Below are positions 1-14,479 of a stretch of DNA of 64,000 bases, in pieces. The notes beneath the pieces are model-generated. The model ran no database searches and was not told the origin of the DNA. It saw nothing but the letters and a program-made list of their open reading frames with translations. The stretch is from the NCBI GenBank assembly GCA_036583965.1, contig JAZBQD010000014.1, positions 42,692,990-42,756,989 on the forward strand, in the 5' to 3' direction. Within the stretch, counting starts at the first letter, position 1. Every line of letters begins with the position of its first letter. The position numbers were made by a program, and so were the translations under genes. The stretch is from Prunella strophiata. Lineage: Eukaryota; Chordata; Aves; Passeriformes; Prunellidae.

Positions 1-3000
1 TGGTAAGTAAATGTGGTAATCACCTTGGCAAACTTTTTGTCTGAGATTTCTAACCTGTTTAATATCAAACTTTTAATTCTTAGGAAAGGTATATAGATGG
101 CCAATGTGTATCTTAGAATAATAGACTCAGAGCTCAAGTTCTATTATTTTTCTAACACAAATATCTGAATTCAGATAGTTCAGAATATTTAAACTTCAGG
201 GAGATAATGAGGTTATTTCAAAAGGTGAATTATGAACAATAACATTCAGTCATATTCTTGGCAGTATGATATTTTAATTCTACTTAAAAAAAAAAAAAAG
301 TCCCAAGTCTGTCTGGATATGTCTAAGTCCCAGGAAATGACTGTACCGAATTTTAGTCATTCTTCAAGAGACAGTATATTCTCAGTCATCCTGCCTTACC
401 CTGCAAGGGCAGACACACTACAGCATTGCCATAGATAGGTGGTGGGGGAGGCAAAGTCACCCACCTGTGTTGGTCACTCCAGGTGAGCTACATGACTAAC
501 GTGGCCAGGCCTTCCAAAGCCAGGCCTAGGACCTCTGCATGCTCTGGGGATACACTGAGCTGCTCTGAACTAGCTGTGGTACCTGGGCATCACATCTGAC
601 TGCTGGGGAAGTTAAAGCCCACACCTGTAGGGGAACCAACAGGTTTTGTCTTAGTGCTCTGAAAAAATGCCAAAAGCTGCATTTAGTACTGACCTGGACC
701 CCACTGAAATGGTTAAACTAATTTGAATAATGCTGTGCATCATTACCGTGTCCAAGTGCAGGTACACTCTGGTTGGGAAAAGGATAAATAATTTGCTACA
801 CTTGTTGTTAAATGTTTTTTACAGTGTCACTTTCTCAGTTACTTGGGAAAAAATGTCTGATCTAAGCCAGCAAGGAAATGACACAACCATAGCTGAATGT
901 TCAGACTACAAAAAATATACAATGAAGTCTTTAACAGTTTTTCTAATTTCAAATAAAAGCTGTTATGTCCTGGAAAGACAAAATTTGTGAATTTTTGAAC
1001 ATAAGGAGATAAAACTTACTGGAAAAGTTGGAGTCACCATAATATTGTGGAAATACTACAGTTTTCTCTGCAGCTGCCCCAAAAACACACATTAAAAAAA
1101 AAAAGAGAATGTTTCCAGAAATTTGCTCCTAGAAACCATGATATTTTATTTTTAATAAAATACTTTTTTAACCTTTCTATTTCCATGTTAGCTTACTCAG
1201 ACAATCTTCCCTGAGCAACTGAGAAAGCTCCACTCTGTAGAACCCACTTAACAATGCATGTCACAAACTTACCGTTCCATTATCAATGGAATAGATATTT
1301 TTTCAGGAAAAACCTGGATTTATCTGGTGAAAAATATGCATATGGGAGTTTATCACTGATAAGGTCAGAAGGGCTTGTCTTGGCAGTCACTTGTGCAGGT
1401 TACACCCTCTGCCCTCATTGTCATTGTCTCCCCTTACTGTGGTGGCTGATGCATCCAACACTTCAACCAATGTTCATCTTAACTGCAATTCCAGTGGGAT
1501 AAGGAAGTGCTTCCTCTGCATGCTTTCAGTAAAGCTCTCTATTTGTGATAAGCAAAGTGCTTTCTTTTCAAACTGCTGCTGTACATCTCCCCCACCACTT
1601 GCAAGCACAGATTTTCCATTAAAAGTTGAAGAGAGAGGAAGAAAGAGGAATTCTGAAATAAACCCCACTATTAGGTAAGTGACCTAATGTCAGAATACTT
1701 CCCAGCACTTTTAAAGGTAATTTGGTTCTATCCTGTGGCCTATGAAACATTATTAAAAGAACTTGTCAATAACTGTATCCTGCAGGGATAGAACAGGACC
1801 TTCTGACATTAATGAAAACCTGGCAATCAAACTTCATAAGGCTTTACTTATGAAAGAATGAGTATAATTCCACACTTAACACTTAAATGGCTTTCCTTTA
1901 TTTCCCAATCAGACTTCTTCTGTCAAGATGGGTTGCTGTTCTGCTAGGGATGGCCTTAATTTCCACCTAATCTTCAGTAACATTGCTGTTTCTGGGTTGT
2001 TCCACTGTTAAATGTTAAGTCTGTACTGGCTTATGGTCATGTAAGTGGTATAAATCAGTAGACTCCACAACTGATGATGTGAGAGCATTCTGTGGCAGGC
2101 TTTACTGTTTGCACAGGAGTTGGAGGAGCACATATATCTCCTGTATCAACTCTTCTTCCCCTCTGCTGCAAAAGGAAATGATCTTGTCACCAGTCCTTCC
2201 TCCTCTTCCACTCTGTTATGTGATGTTGTACATCACTGTATTTCAAATGTACTCCAATAAGGAATTTCACTGACAGGCAAACAAGGAGAGTTTTGGTCCT
2301 CCTGAAGAATGTGAAGAAGGGGTTTTTCTGTATTCTGGTTTACCCTACATGCTCTGCAAAGTATCTTTATTGCACTTTAAAGAGAAATGGATATTTCTTC
2401 ACATGTCTTCCATAGTCTTGCAAATGCCAAGAAAGAAAACCACTCTTATTTACTATGAAGCATTAAATATGTATCTATATATATATATACATATATACAC
2501 ACATATATACATACATACATATATATATATGTATAGATATACACAGAGTGTGAGAATTTCCTTACCTCAAGGTATGAGTCAATTTTAAGCAGCTTCTTTT
2601 TTCTCTCTTTGTGTTATTTTGCTTTTCTTGTTTTCTATTGAAAGTGAGATTATATGAGCCTTAAGATGTTAATTGGGTAAGACTGATCTCATTCACCAGG
2701 TAGAAGCAGAAAAGGAAACAGGTACATATGTGAGGAAGCTGGGACCACAGACCAAGTTACCTATCCTTTACCAGGTGTTTGACATCTTTGATGATTTTAA
2801 AATGAGGAGTTTTCTGTTTGTCTCTGTGGCTTTTTCCTCCTCAGCGCAGGCTGCTGCATCGGCAGGAATGTGGATGCTTTCTGCTGCCCAGGATCCTGTT
2901 TTGTTAATGCTTCCTCCTTCAGCCAATTGCCAGAAAATCACCTTGGAAACCAAGGCACCAGTTTCCATGGTCACTTGGAGGAGCATATGTTTCCTCCCAT

Positions 3001-6000
3001 TGCATGGGGTATTAGGAGGAGGAGGCCCACAAGCTTTTTTGCCGGAATAAATTCTGCAGGACTTGTACTCAAAGAGCTGCATCCCGACCATATTTCCTCC
3101 ATCAAATCCCCAGTGAAACCACCAGAACTGCAGAGGATAAACAAGTGCAAAATGTGGCTTTACATGAATGTCCTCACAACTGAGATGTGATATGATGTCT
3201 TACACCTTATTATCCAGAGAAACTCAAGACTGAGATAAAGAGGAATAAAACAGAACCTTGTTCCTGTCCAAATGCAGGCGCATGAAATTATATGAACAAG
3301 AAAAAAAAAGTCCTTAAAATCACTCACCTGATGGTTGAAGTGAAAACTAGCAGTAGCTGGTCAATCTAAAGGTGTGACTGTGCCACTACCCCACACTCAG
3401 AAAGGGCCCATGGCTGGTCGTGGAAAAAAATACAAGAAATAGCATGAGGATTTTTCCTGACTCCCATGCTAGTTGGATTCAAGCCACTGTAGGATCAAAG
3501 GCTAAAAATGTAGAGGAGGAACTTGTTGAATTCCTCTAAGGAAAAGAAGAAATGTTGCTCAGGCTTCTGTGTTAAGGCTTCTCTCTGTTTTGACCACCAT
3601 AGGCTGCAGCAGAAGCATCTTCACATCAGGCATTGTATTCAGGTCAGAGAAAACACAGCAAATTTTAATACTCATCTGTGGCTTAAACTTCTCCAGGTAA
3701 AGGTTGTCAGAATTCCCCTTCCATGTAAAAGTTAGTTTCCTTATGAAAGGTGCTATACCCATCAAGTTCCTTAGAGAAACAACATGCCTAACCACAGGAT
3801 CCAGAATGATGGTTATCATGAAGTAACCAAATCCATACTGTGATCCTGCAAAGTATCAAAAAATCTATTTAACATTTTGCAACAGTTTTCCAGATCTGCA
3901 GCTTGAAGCCATGGTGATTGCTTTGTGAAGAGCAACTCTGCTTGTTGCTGTTGGAAATTAAAGTTTCAAAGCAAGAAATCTTCCTTCCCATTTACAGATG
4001 TGACCATTCTCAAACTTGTGTCTGAGACACCAAGTCAGTACAGCTGTTTCTTTATTTTTACTTTTCTAACCTTCCATTCTGAAGGAAAATTATTAGATAA
4101 ACAGGAAACTAGGAGAATCCAAAGTCAAATACCATAAGAACATTTTTTATTATATCTGATGTTTCAGTATGGGGATGTGACAGATCACTGCCAATGCACA
4201 GAAGGGTGTGAACAGCTTTGATCTTATTTTGCTGAAGATAGAAGCTGGCTAAATGGCAACCAGCCAGTCTAGGAACTACACAAAATGGTAGCATTCCTGA
4301 TTAGCTTGCTCTCTCTGTAAGCCAACACATCCTTGCAACCCAAAATGGCCCTGTATATTATTTTCCACATGATACTGAACTATGCAGAAGCTAAATTATA
4401 TGACTGCTGTGGCCCTTTCAAAATGAATTTAAAGTGAATAAGTTCAGTAAATTCAGGCTGTTTGGGGGCACACTGGCTAACCTGGCTAACCCATTTAATC
4501 ACATTACCTCACATTTGTGGGAGCTACTGTTCAATGAGGAGTTGGTTCCTGCTACGTGATATCCCCTCAGAACACCCTGGATGCTTTTACTGTGTTTGTA
4601 TTGCCATCAGTAACTTTGATTCTCCTGAAAGCAGCTGATGGTTTTCAGTAACCACAGCTCAAGTGAAGAGTTCACTTCTCACAAATTGATCAATTTTGTG
4701 GGTGCCCTGCAGAGCCATGGATAGAGTTACAGCCTTCAACTGCTAATAGATGAGAAGCAAATCAACTCTGCTTAAATTAACTTGGAAGTTCACTTCAGAA
4801 TCATGTATCTGCACCTTCAGTACCTATTTATTTGCAATTTCAGCACAGTTTTCATCTCTTTATGGGTGGAAAGTGAATTGGAGCCTTCACTACACTTCAG
4901 GACCCCCAGGGAAGGCTGTGTTCACTTAAATGTTTTCAGTTTTTGGCCATATACTCCAATTGCCCTGTACATGAGCTATTTAAGCAAAGTCTAATATTAG
5001 GCCTGGCTCACTAACCTTTATTTACTTTTTGCCAGGAGATTGCTTTCCTTCTAAATTATGCAGTGCCTAATCGGCAAACATCAGTTTCTCTGAAACTCCC
5101 TTCCTTAGCTGGATATGACTAAATTAATTATGTTAATTCTGTTAATATTGTTTTCAATAATCCATTATTTTCTGCTGCAGCTATTTAAGCAGAAGCAACT
5201 TGGCTTGGCCATAGAAATGTGGCATGTTAAACTACTCTATTTGTCACTCTTTCTAACATGACATTAAAAATAATTAAACAACATGAAATGGCTGTGATTT
5301 TAATTGAGAAAAATTTAGGAAATGCCAAATGTTGGCTGTCTGCACTTTCTTAATGGGTTTACACAGTGTATGTACTTTAGTTTACACTCCATAAAACTAC
5401 ATCCTGTTCCTTTTTTCCCACCAGTCTTATGGAAAAAATAGCAACAACAGCAGCAACAACAATAACCTAATTACATAATTATTATAATAACAATAACATA
5501 ATTATTATGTGGACAAAAAGGTCAACATAATACCTAGTGTTCTCAGGAATGGAGTCTTAGGTAACTAAAAATATAATAATATTAGAGCCCTGCATTGGGA
5601 AGCCTTAAGTAATGCATGCTTAGTAAAGAAATAGCTTCAGAATATATACCAGCACTACAAAAGCAAAAAAGACTGCCTATTAGGCTGCTAAGAAAACTTG
5701 GAAATTGTTTTAAAGAAAATAGAGTGTTTCTTGAAATCTTTCTATTTACATTTTGATATAGGTATGGCCATACAAATGCTATGGGCTTTGAATACCTGAA
5801 CATCAAGAAGTTGCCTCTTCCTCATCCAGGAGAGGTGCCTGTCAAGTAAGCCAAACTGCTGGGATCTGTCCAGCTTTTGGGAAGGATGCAGGAAGGCAGG
5901 GCTATGGGCAGAGGTAAATCTTGTGTTCTGGCTTCCCTTGGGTGCTTGGGACCCTTCAGCAGTGCCTGCCAGCACATAGGAATGTGGTAGCAGGCCCCCA

Positions 6001-7030
6001 GCCAGGTAATAATTAGCATTGACTCCATGATGCAGAAGGCATGAAAGGACACTTTTTTATTAGAAATCTCCAGTTTTTATAGAAACAATGGTGGACCTAA
6101 GACCTGGTTGGTCTCAAAGTGAAAACCTCTCACACTACTGGTGAACTATGAATAGCACACTCTAAAGAACCATATCTATAAACAATGGTTATAGAAAGAG
6201 AAATAATAATTTGAATTCTTCCCTCTAAGTTTCCCACAGATTCTACACAGCTTCCCAGGATTTTCCTGGGAGAACTATGTCTCTCTCTGTTCAGAGGATA
6301 TTAAATTACTACATAGGAACTTAATGCAGTTTCCCCCATTTTCCTCTGCCACACTGGTCACCTATCAGATGGTCTCAGCATTCAGTGAAGGAGCCAAGTG
6401 TCTACCTGGTCCTATGGGTATCTGAGTGTTTTAAGATGAAACATACTGCTAATCAGAACTAAAGATAAAACCTTTCCCCAGTCATATCTGGGCTGGCTTT
6501 TCATGGAAACAGGTAATCTATCACTAGTGCTCATTAGGAGCTATACAATGGTGTGTGTTGTGGTGGTACTGAGATGGTCAGTGTGAAGGTGGCATTTGTC
6601 AGCTGCTTCATCCTGTAATGTCACTCACCACTGTCACAAGGAAGCTGTTACTAGAAAGCCTCAGCAGATGTTATTGCATTACCCAGCAGAAGAGATGCCA
6701 TTAGGCATTTTGGCTGGAGGGAAAGGCCATTATGTTTCAGAAGTCCTTTCCAGTCCCACATAGGTTAATAATTCATTACAATTATTTAGTTGATCTTGAT
6801 CCTAAGGATCACAAGGCACAGCTAGGCTAAGAAAGTCTCAAGGCCACAGGACAAATTATTGATAGACTAAGGAAAAGCAATGGAAAGAATCCAGGCTCAC
6901 AGTCTGGCAAAGGTGAGTATGTTTAATTTACAGACTGCTTGTCATAATTGCTTGTGTCTGCCTGTAGAAGTGGCATCTTTATGGAAAAGGTTACCTGAAT
7001 AGGCAAGGACTAGGTAGTTAGTTTCTCTAG
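1..7030. other. AT-rich intergenic DNA, no gene recognised
   Basis: No open frame here resembles a known protein; the frames present are short and what is expected by chance in AT-rich DNA. I see single-base runs (an A run ending at 299) and one AT microsatellite at 2467-2544, listed separately. In vertebrates the region 5' of DBX2 lies towards ANO6, but no ANO6 exon is recognisable here. CR1-like tails were looked for and only a weak resemblance was seen near 6730-6780, which I do not call. Confidence 0.6.
2467..2544. repeat. AT/ACAT-type microsatellite
   Basis: Alternating TA dinucleotides interspersed with ACAT tetranucleotide steps run for about 78 bases. This is ordinary simple-sequence DNA and probably length polymorphic. 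Confidence 0.9.
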
Positions 7031-7031
7031 G

Positions 7032-7088
7032 GAAAAAAAAAAAAACAAAACACCAAAAAACCAAAAACCTAACCAACAAAACAAAAAG
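7032..7088. repeat. A/C-rich low-complexity tract
   Basis: A 13-base A run is followed by an A/C-only stretch of CAAAA, CCAAAAA and CCAA steps. The same kind of A/C motif recurs about 800 bases downstream at 7855-7965. That could reflect two independent microsatellites, or tails of retroposed sequence. Confidence 0.8.
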
Positions 7089-7559
7089 CTCCTCTTTCTA
7101 ATTAGCTTTGGATAAAATATTTTCTTTATATTTAAATTTTCCCACAAATAACATAAAATAAATTATCTGAGACTGCAAGGACAACTGTAATACTAGCATT
7201 TTCTACAGAGGCATTCTTAGACAAAGCTCAAATGATTCATACTGAGGTAGCTCCAATGACTCCAATTGCAGTAGGTGACTTACCCAATACATAGGTGTGT
7301 GTCTGTAATCTAGAAATATACTTAAATTGCTATTGAAAGTGAATGAAAAAAACCCTCCTAAACATAATATACTGTTTGGTGGTAAGATAAATGGTATCAA
7401 ATTGTTACAATCTTATATGAAAGAGTACAGAGTTATTTCATCTGGGCACTTGGTTTCCTGATTGTTTTGAAAGAGTCACCACTAGCACGGAGTGATTTCC
7501 ACTGCTGTATTTGGCAGTGTGTGGCAGTCAGGTTAGTGCAATTAAACTCACATTTACTC

Positions 7560-7850
7560 ACGCACACCCAGTGCAGGCACCAACAGCCGCTTCACTAAAG
7601 TCACTTTTAGCCATCATTTATATGCAGCCCTGGGGTAGCTCAGTAGTTCTCTGTCACTGCTACACCCACGAGCTTTGTCGAGGAGTGGGGAGTGTTTCCA
7701 GCTGCCTTTGGAGCAGAAGGCGCAGCGCTGGAGCTCGGAGGAGTCCGGGCAGCCTCCTGGTGGCAGCACGTTCCCACGGACCGAGCGCGGCCAGCCTGCG
7801 CTGCGACCCGCCAGGAAGGGGGAGCAGTCACCCAGGGGGAGATAGAAAAG
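7560..7850. other. Small GC-rich block, no recognised coding content
   Basis: Composition shifts from AT-rich to GC-rich with several CpGs, densest from about 7715 to 7830. An open + frame from 7511 to 8125 crosses it, but its second half is only lysine, arginine and glutamate encoded by the adjoining polypurine tract, so it is not convincing as protein. It could be the body of a retroposed sequence whose A-rich tail expanded, or a small CpG-rich regulatory element. I do not recognise a parent gene. Confidence 0.4.
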
Positions 7851-8265
7851 AGAAAAACCAAAAAACCCACCCCAAAACAAAAAAACCACAAAAAACAAAT
7901 CACAAAAAACCCAAAAAACCAACCAACCAAACAAAAACCCCAACCAAACACCCCTCCTCAAAAAAGAAAAAAAAAAAAAAAAGAAAAAAAAAAAAAGAAA
8001 ATAGAGAAGAAAGAAAAGAGGAGAGGAAAGAGAGAAAAGAGGGGGGGGGAAAAAAGAAAAAAAGAGAAAATAAGAAAGGGAAAATAAGAAAGAAAAATAG
8101 CATAAGAAAGAAAAAGGGAAATTAGGGAAAATATGGGAAAAGAGGAGAAAAGAAGGGAAAAGAGAAATGAGAAAAACAAAGAAGAAAAAGGAAAAAGTGC
8201 AAATAAAATTTAAAAAAATAGAAGAAAAACGAGAAGATGAAAAGAGAAAAGAAAATATATAGTCT
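7845..8265. repeat. Long A/C then polypurine (GA/A) low-complexity tract
   Basis: About 110 bases of A with C interruptions (7855-7965) lead into about 300 bases made almost only of A and G on the + strand, including a run of nine or so G at 8041-8049 flanked by A/G. The opposite strand is polypyrimidine. Such homopurine-homopyrimidine tracts can form triplex DNA and stall polymerases and sequencing. All open frames across it on either strand are compositional artefacts (Lys/Arg/Glu-rich on +, Phe/Leu/Ser-rich on -). Confidence 0.9.
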
Positions 8266-11200
8266 TGTTACTATGACAGGTTGGGATTGGAAACGTACTT
8301 AACTAGAGACTATTAGGTGACATGTCTCTAGGAAATTAAAAATGAATTGAATCATTCCTTTAAACCTCTGGAGACCTTTAAATTACCTTAACAATTCAAA
8401 AGTATTAGACATTTGTTGACATTTTGATGTAAATTTTGCCACACACAATGTAAAGATGAAAGCATTTTTTATGTTTATGTACTCTGTATTTGAATGTATT
8501 ATTTCCCCTGTACATAAATTCCTTTAGTAAATAGGATTTAACTCATAACTTCATAACTCATAACTCATACACATAATAAGAATGATTTGGTATTTTTAAC
8601 CATGCAAAGGATTAATACACAAGGAAATACACAAGTGCTGCTCAGATTTTTATCTCCCAGTTACTTTTTAGTCTCCAGTAGATGATTTCTCAAAAGAAAG
8701 AAAAGCCTTCACTTGCAGAAATGACCTTGTAGCACTAAAACTTTAGGTTTGCCAACCCAGCACAGGGGGTGCAACATGGAACAGCAGTTCTCTGCACCAC
8801 ACAAGAATCTGAGAAACAAACTTGTGGAAAATTGATCCCCAAAATGGATGGTGTTGGTCCTTTCTTGACTTCTGCATACTGGAAGCAAAATTGCAACAAG
8901 GAGTGTATTAGTGCACTAATGGAGCTTTCATCCAGTTCTGCAAATCCTCATACCAAGAATTTAAAAAAAGGCTGAATTCAACCAAGAGAAAATAAAGAGT
9001 GAAATTCTGAACATTTCAGTCAATTGCAATGGTTGCTTATCTTAGATTTATCTTCTTCCCTTTCCAAACCTTACCCACTGAATCCACCCCACCAAAGAGA
9101 AATATCCCATATTGTCCTGTTGAAGTGAGGTCTGTCTGGAGCTCTCATAGGCAGAATCCCAAAGTTGTGAAGTTCCAGTTGCTCTCAGTGCCTGAAGAGC
9201 TCCTTCCTTGACCCCATCTCCTGTTGCTCACCAAGGAAACCCCAGGCACAGACACACAAGAAGTGGCTTTCACCAGCTGGATCTCAATGCAGGTCGATTT
9301 TACAGAGAAGGAAAAATCTCCAGCAAATTAAAGTAATGGCAGGGGAACTCCTGTGGAACTTCCCTTTAGCCACAGATAAGGAAGCAGGACTACACAATAA
9401 CTTTTAAGGGGTCTGCTCACTGTTTTCTCTTCAAATGAAAAACCTGCTTCTGACCATAAGTTCTGTGTGCTGGATAATAACACACTTTTTTGTTGACTGG
9501 CACTTAGAGGTTGTGTTCACTACATTTTCAGTTTAACATCTCTTCCTCTGTCTCTGTCAGCAAGGGACACTATTTTACCCCCAGAAAATAGCAATCCAAA
9601 TGCAGGATATTTTTGCCAAGCACTTGAGCAGAAGCAGCTCCTCTAACTAACAGAAGAAATGGTCCTATAGGTCTCTCTAGGACCCCATTTGGCTGCAGAA
9701 ATAATCTCCTCATGTTCAGTGTGCTGAAGTAAAGGAAATTTCTTGAGAGTGCTTGTATTTTACAGCTTTTTTTTACTTTACTCTCAGGCACTCAAAATGC
9801 GTTATCTCTGTTTTCATTGTGACAGACTGGTGCTTAATTTACCTCACAAGATTGCAAATCCTTTTGTAAATAAAAGGAATTCACACTGGATGCAACCATC
9901 ACGCAGGAATGATTCAGATATTTGATTCTGCCTACAAGGGAAATGATGTCTCATGGGCTATAAAAAACAGAGGAAAGTTAGTGGTGCTCGCTCTCAGAGT
10001 CCTGGCAAGACTTCCCGTCTAATACAACACAATCCAGGGAAGATATTGAAACAATTCTGCTTCAAGTGTAGAAGTAAGAGACCGTTTTGTAATTTACTGA
10101 ATGGAAAAATATTTACTGTTTCACATTCTGCATCTTCATGCTAGGAAAAGAAGTTCCATTATTTTGATCATTTCAGCATAAATTTTTGAGGCTATTATTA
10201 GGTTTGAAATGGAAGTATTTCTTTTTAATTTTGTCACTGCTTTTTATTCTGTCTAAGCAAATAATTGTCAGTTTACAAATACAGAGGAGACAATCTAAGC
10301 CCAGGACACTGACTATTGAAGAGGCAGGCTTTCCTTACAGGTTATCTGTGGTCTTGGAAACCTTTTGTGGGCAGAGCTCTTGCTACCATTGATATACTGA
10401 AAAATGGTATGTGGTTACTTTTCATGATGAAAAAACAGGCTCTGGACTTCCAGGAAAGGAATAGTACTGCTGCTTTCAGTTTTCACACTATAACTTTCAG
10501 TAGAGGCAAGCCTTTTAGATTGGGGTCACATCTCTTTGACTATTATGAGCTGAGTTCAAAGTAAGTTGAGTTGGCCTTACCATACCCATTCTTCCTCGCC
10601 TGGAAGCTGCAGTCCAGGATTTTGGTGGCAGCTGTGTGAGAAACCTGCTCACAGCCCTGAATGATAGTTTGCCAGCTGTCGTGTTTGCTGGCATTAGTGT
10701 GCAGCCTTGTGCAAAAGCTGTTCCTGGAAAGGCATTTACTGAGTTCCATTGTTGCAAAGGAATGTAAGAGGATAACAGGCTATACCTATACTTTTCTCCA
10801 ATCATCTTGGTCAGGCAGAAGATTGGACTCTGCTGTCAGGCTATTACAAACTGGTATATGTTACTAATCTAAGTGTGTTGATATGAGAACACTACATCAT
10901 GCCAAAGGAAAGCTTCCTACAATGCTAGAATTCTGTGTGCTTTTGGCTTTTGCATCCCATTTCTGTTCTCTCCATCACCAGAAATTACATACATCACCCC
11001 TGATAAAGCCTGTTCTGGGCTCTGTGAGCAGTTATTGTGCTTCCTTGACTGTTGACAGTGAGAAATACTTCAAGCTAAAATTTGAATACATTATTGGAAT
11101 TAAAATTTACAATGTAAGTAAAAAAGACTTTGAGATCCAAGCTATGCAGCAATGCTTAACCTGGAGAGCTTGCAGAGTTAATGCTGAAGATTTGTTCAGA

Positions 11201-11625
11201 GTCTTTAGGCTCTCTCTTATTTATTTGTAACAGTGTAAACTGAGGAAAACAATAGGTTGGGTTTTTTAACAATTTATTTACAGGAAAGCAAAGTAGAGCA
11301 GCAACTAAGTTACTATTTTATTAATAATAGTAGTTATATAAATAATAGAATATAACTCAGAACTTACACATTTCTTGTTTACAAATGTGATGTTCTTCTC
11401 CATTCTGTAAGAAACTGTGTGTGTTTACACTCCTGCTCTCCAGACCTCTGCATTATATAGAAGATTTTCAAAATAACTAGTTCCTTTTCAAAACTTGCAT
11501 AGACACATAGGTCAAGCCCTCATGTGTAGCTGGAGAGATATACACTAGAATGAAAGTTACATGTATAAACTTCCAATTCCTGTATTTTTCAAGATTTATG
11601 ACTTTTTCTAAATATGTTGTATAGT

Positions 11626-11626
11626 T

Positions 11627-11659
<33 letters not shown>

Positions 11660-11716
11660 GTATAAAATATATACAAATTTATATTATATATATATGTGTA
11701 CATAAAATATATACAT
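11626..11716. repeat. TA / TGTA microsatellite
   Basis: A pure TA run is followed by TGTA tetranucleotide repeats and further imperfect TA-rich sequence. This is simple-sequence DNA. Confidence 0.9.
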
Positions 11717-14479
11717 GTGCAGATTGCTCATTCCTTGGAAGAGATTTTTAGTACTCACAGAAAACCTGGGAGACAGACAAAGAAATATCTGCAGTCACTT
11801 ATTTGGGAGTGGATTTTTATATTCTGAATTTCAGTCTGCTGCATGCTAGACTGATGTCCAGTCAAGTTCACTGAGTATGGACTGCTCTTTTTCATTGAGG
11901 TAGGAAACTTGGCACATAAGGTTTTCTCTAGAAAACACCAGTGTCTTCAGGCCAAATAAGAACAACAAGAAGTCACATAACGTGCTACCTTGAGGAGCCT
12001 TGTGATTAAAGTAATTTGCATGGTAAGAATTAGCAAAGAGGAATGAAAATGGCTGATTACAGCTCCAACCCTCATGCTCCAAAGACCATGCCATCTGAAG
12101 ATGTTATCTTTTCCCTTAACTACTAAACCATTTACACCAGACTTCATGAGACATCTGGTCTGAGCCAGACCATAAGAAATAAGAGGATGGGTCCCCATTT
12201 GAGAAGCTGCACATCTCAAATCCTAATTGAAATTGCTCCTGAAATGAAAACACAAGACAAAAAAGTCTAAACTCACTACTTTTCTCTTTTGTTGATCCGT
12301 GTTCCATATATTTGTATATACTTATATTTCAGTACTTCATATACCACTTGTTCAAGAACTGAGAGCACACTTCAAGCCCTCATCTGAGTGTGTTACATGC
12401 ATTCATTATTTAAAGCATACAGTGTTTCCTTGATGATTTCATCCACTGCTCAAAATAATTTGTGAATTCATAACATTTTATTTATACAACAATTACTTTG
12501 ATTCTCACTGTTTGAATCGTAACTGTATTTTCACTGTAGTTAGTTATCCAACAGTTGGGATACTTAGGTTCAGATTTTAACTGACTTTGAATTGCTGGCT
12601 TCATAAATTTTCAATAAAAGCCTAAAATCCTGCACAGTTATTGTTTTCTTTCAAGGCTGCAACATATGTTCACTAATCATGGATAGTATCAAGTAACCTC
12701 AGATGACAAAGTCGCTTTGTTCTCCTTATGATCTGATAGTCTCTGGTCACTTTGCTCACACTGAAGTGGGGAAAAAGACTGCCACAATCCTGGATATTTG
12801 AATCTGTCCTCACTGACAGATAAAGAAAGCTATTTTTTTTAAATGCCCAAGTCAAATTCAAAATGGAGCAGACTTCTATGTCAGGGAAGAGGTTATTTTT
12901 ATTTTACTTCAGTACAGCTAAAACTTAAGCTCAAAATTAATGTAGACATGCATATTCCTGCACTAGAGCCACATTGTCATTAAGAATCCTTGACTATATT
13001 TTGGTGTCTTTGGTCTTAAGGTAAGTTGCTATTGGTGCTGCTACTGTAAAGTGCCATGATCAACCTTAATTGGCTTTTCCATACAAAGTTTTGAGCTATA
13101 CCAAAGTCTGGGAAATTATATTGGAATACATGAGGAGTTCAATGTGCTTTCCTTCCCTAGTCATGAAAATTGAGTTAAACATTTCAAAACACGGAGAACC
13201 ATATTGCTCAAAATAACATGACCAAAAAAAATATTAAATTAAAGGATTACTGTGTTTTATTATGTTCTAATGATTAAATGAAATGTTGAACCACTAACTT
13301 TCAAAAATGGAGGATGAACACATAATATTACTGTGAGAGGCAGCAAAAGGTGAAATCAGTAATAACCTTGGCAATTGCCTGGTTTCCCATCTTTCTTTAG
13401 CAGTCACAACAGATACATCAGTGAAGCAATTTGTCTCTTTGCTTTTCATGGCCACCTCCTCCATTGTACAGCCTGGCTTGCTGTCCAGGTTTGAGTGGTC
13501 TGGAGGCGTGGATGAGATGATCAGCTAGCTTTAGCAGCACCATGGTTATGGGCTCAGTTTTCACGCTGGGAAGGGAGGTCTCCCCCTGAGTCCTGCAGTG
13601 AAACAGGCACAGTTTAGTGCAGTTTCTGCTGCCAGCTGGAATACAGCTGGACCAAGCCAGACCAGTTCCAATCTCCCACCATCTCCATGGCCAGTGCAGG
13701 GAAGGCTCAGCTGCATGTGAGTTTCTACACAAAGTCTCTGTGGGAAAGAACCCTGGGAAGAGGACCTGTTTTCCATCTACCAATCAATCTTTAATTAAGC
13801 TCAGAAGGTGGAAGAAAATTGTAATTTAGGTAACCTGTTTGCAACTGTCCTATGACAGCAAAGCAGGCAATGCTGCTCCTTCGCTTTCATTTGCTCACCA
13901 AGAGCAGAGACCACTCTTTCTTACACTCTGGAGTCCCCAGGCAGGTCAGGGCCATTCTTTGTTCCCATCACCTGAAGGACATACTGGTAAATACCATGTC
14001 TGAATGCTAACACACATCACATGTGGGAAATTTTCATTTTTTTCCAAAGTAAAGAGAATTTTTTATTTCTGCAAAATTAAATAGAATTATTAACTTTACC
14101 GATATTTGTTTTGCTTAATTTTTCTGTTTCCCATTTCAAGCATCTGTGTGAAACTGTATTTCAAAGGGACAACACACACTTTCTCGCAGAGTAGCTTCTC
14201 TTTGAATTATTTTATTGGAAAGCATGTTGCCTGGTCATTAAAAGAGAAGTAAATTCTGCCCATTGAAAAGAAGGGGGTTCTTTTTAGAAATGTGTTTTTG
14301 CCACTTTCAGAAAGCTTACCAAATCACTATTTATATCTACATTTTATTCTTCTAACAATACAAAATGGAGACAATAATAAAAGCTCCTTACCTACAAATA
14401 AAGTTTAATATAGAGGTATTTCAAATGCAGTGTTCTGGGCTTACAACCGTAAGCCTATGAAAAGAAGTTAAACAATTAT

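Noticed and set aside
5822..6060. Possible LTR fragment (mixed-composition stretch ending near a TTTTTTATTAG string)
   Set aside because: No paired LTR, no primer-binding site or target duplication visible, and I could not recognise a family.
6730..6780. Possible CR1 tail
   Set aside because: Only a short resemblance to the CR1 3' end, with no terminal ATTCTATG-type repeat and no body.
7511..8125. 204-residue + frame
   Set aside because: The C-terminal half is Lys/Arg/Glu runs from a polypurine tract, and the N-terminal half resembles nothing known.
7900..8179. - strand Phe/Leu/Ser-rich frames that look like membrane proteins
   Set aside because: They are the polypyrimidine complement of the purine tract, so the hydrophobicity is compositional.
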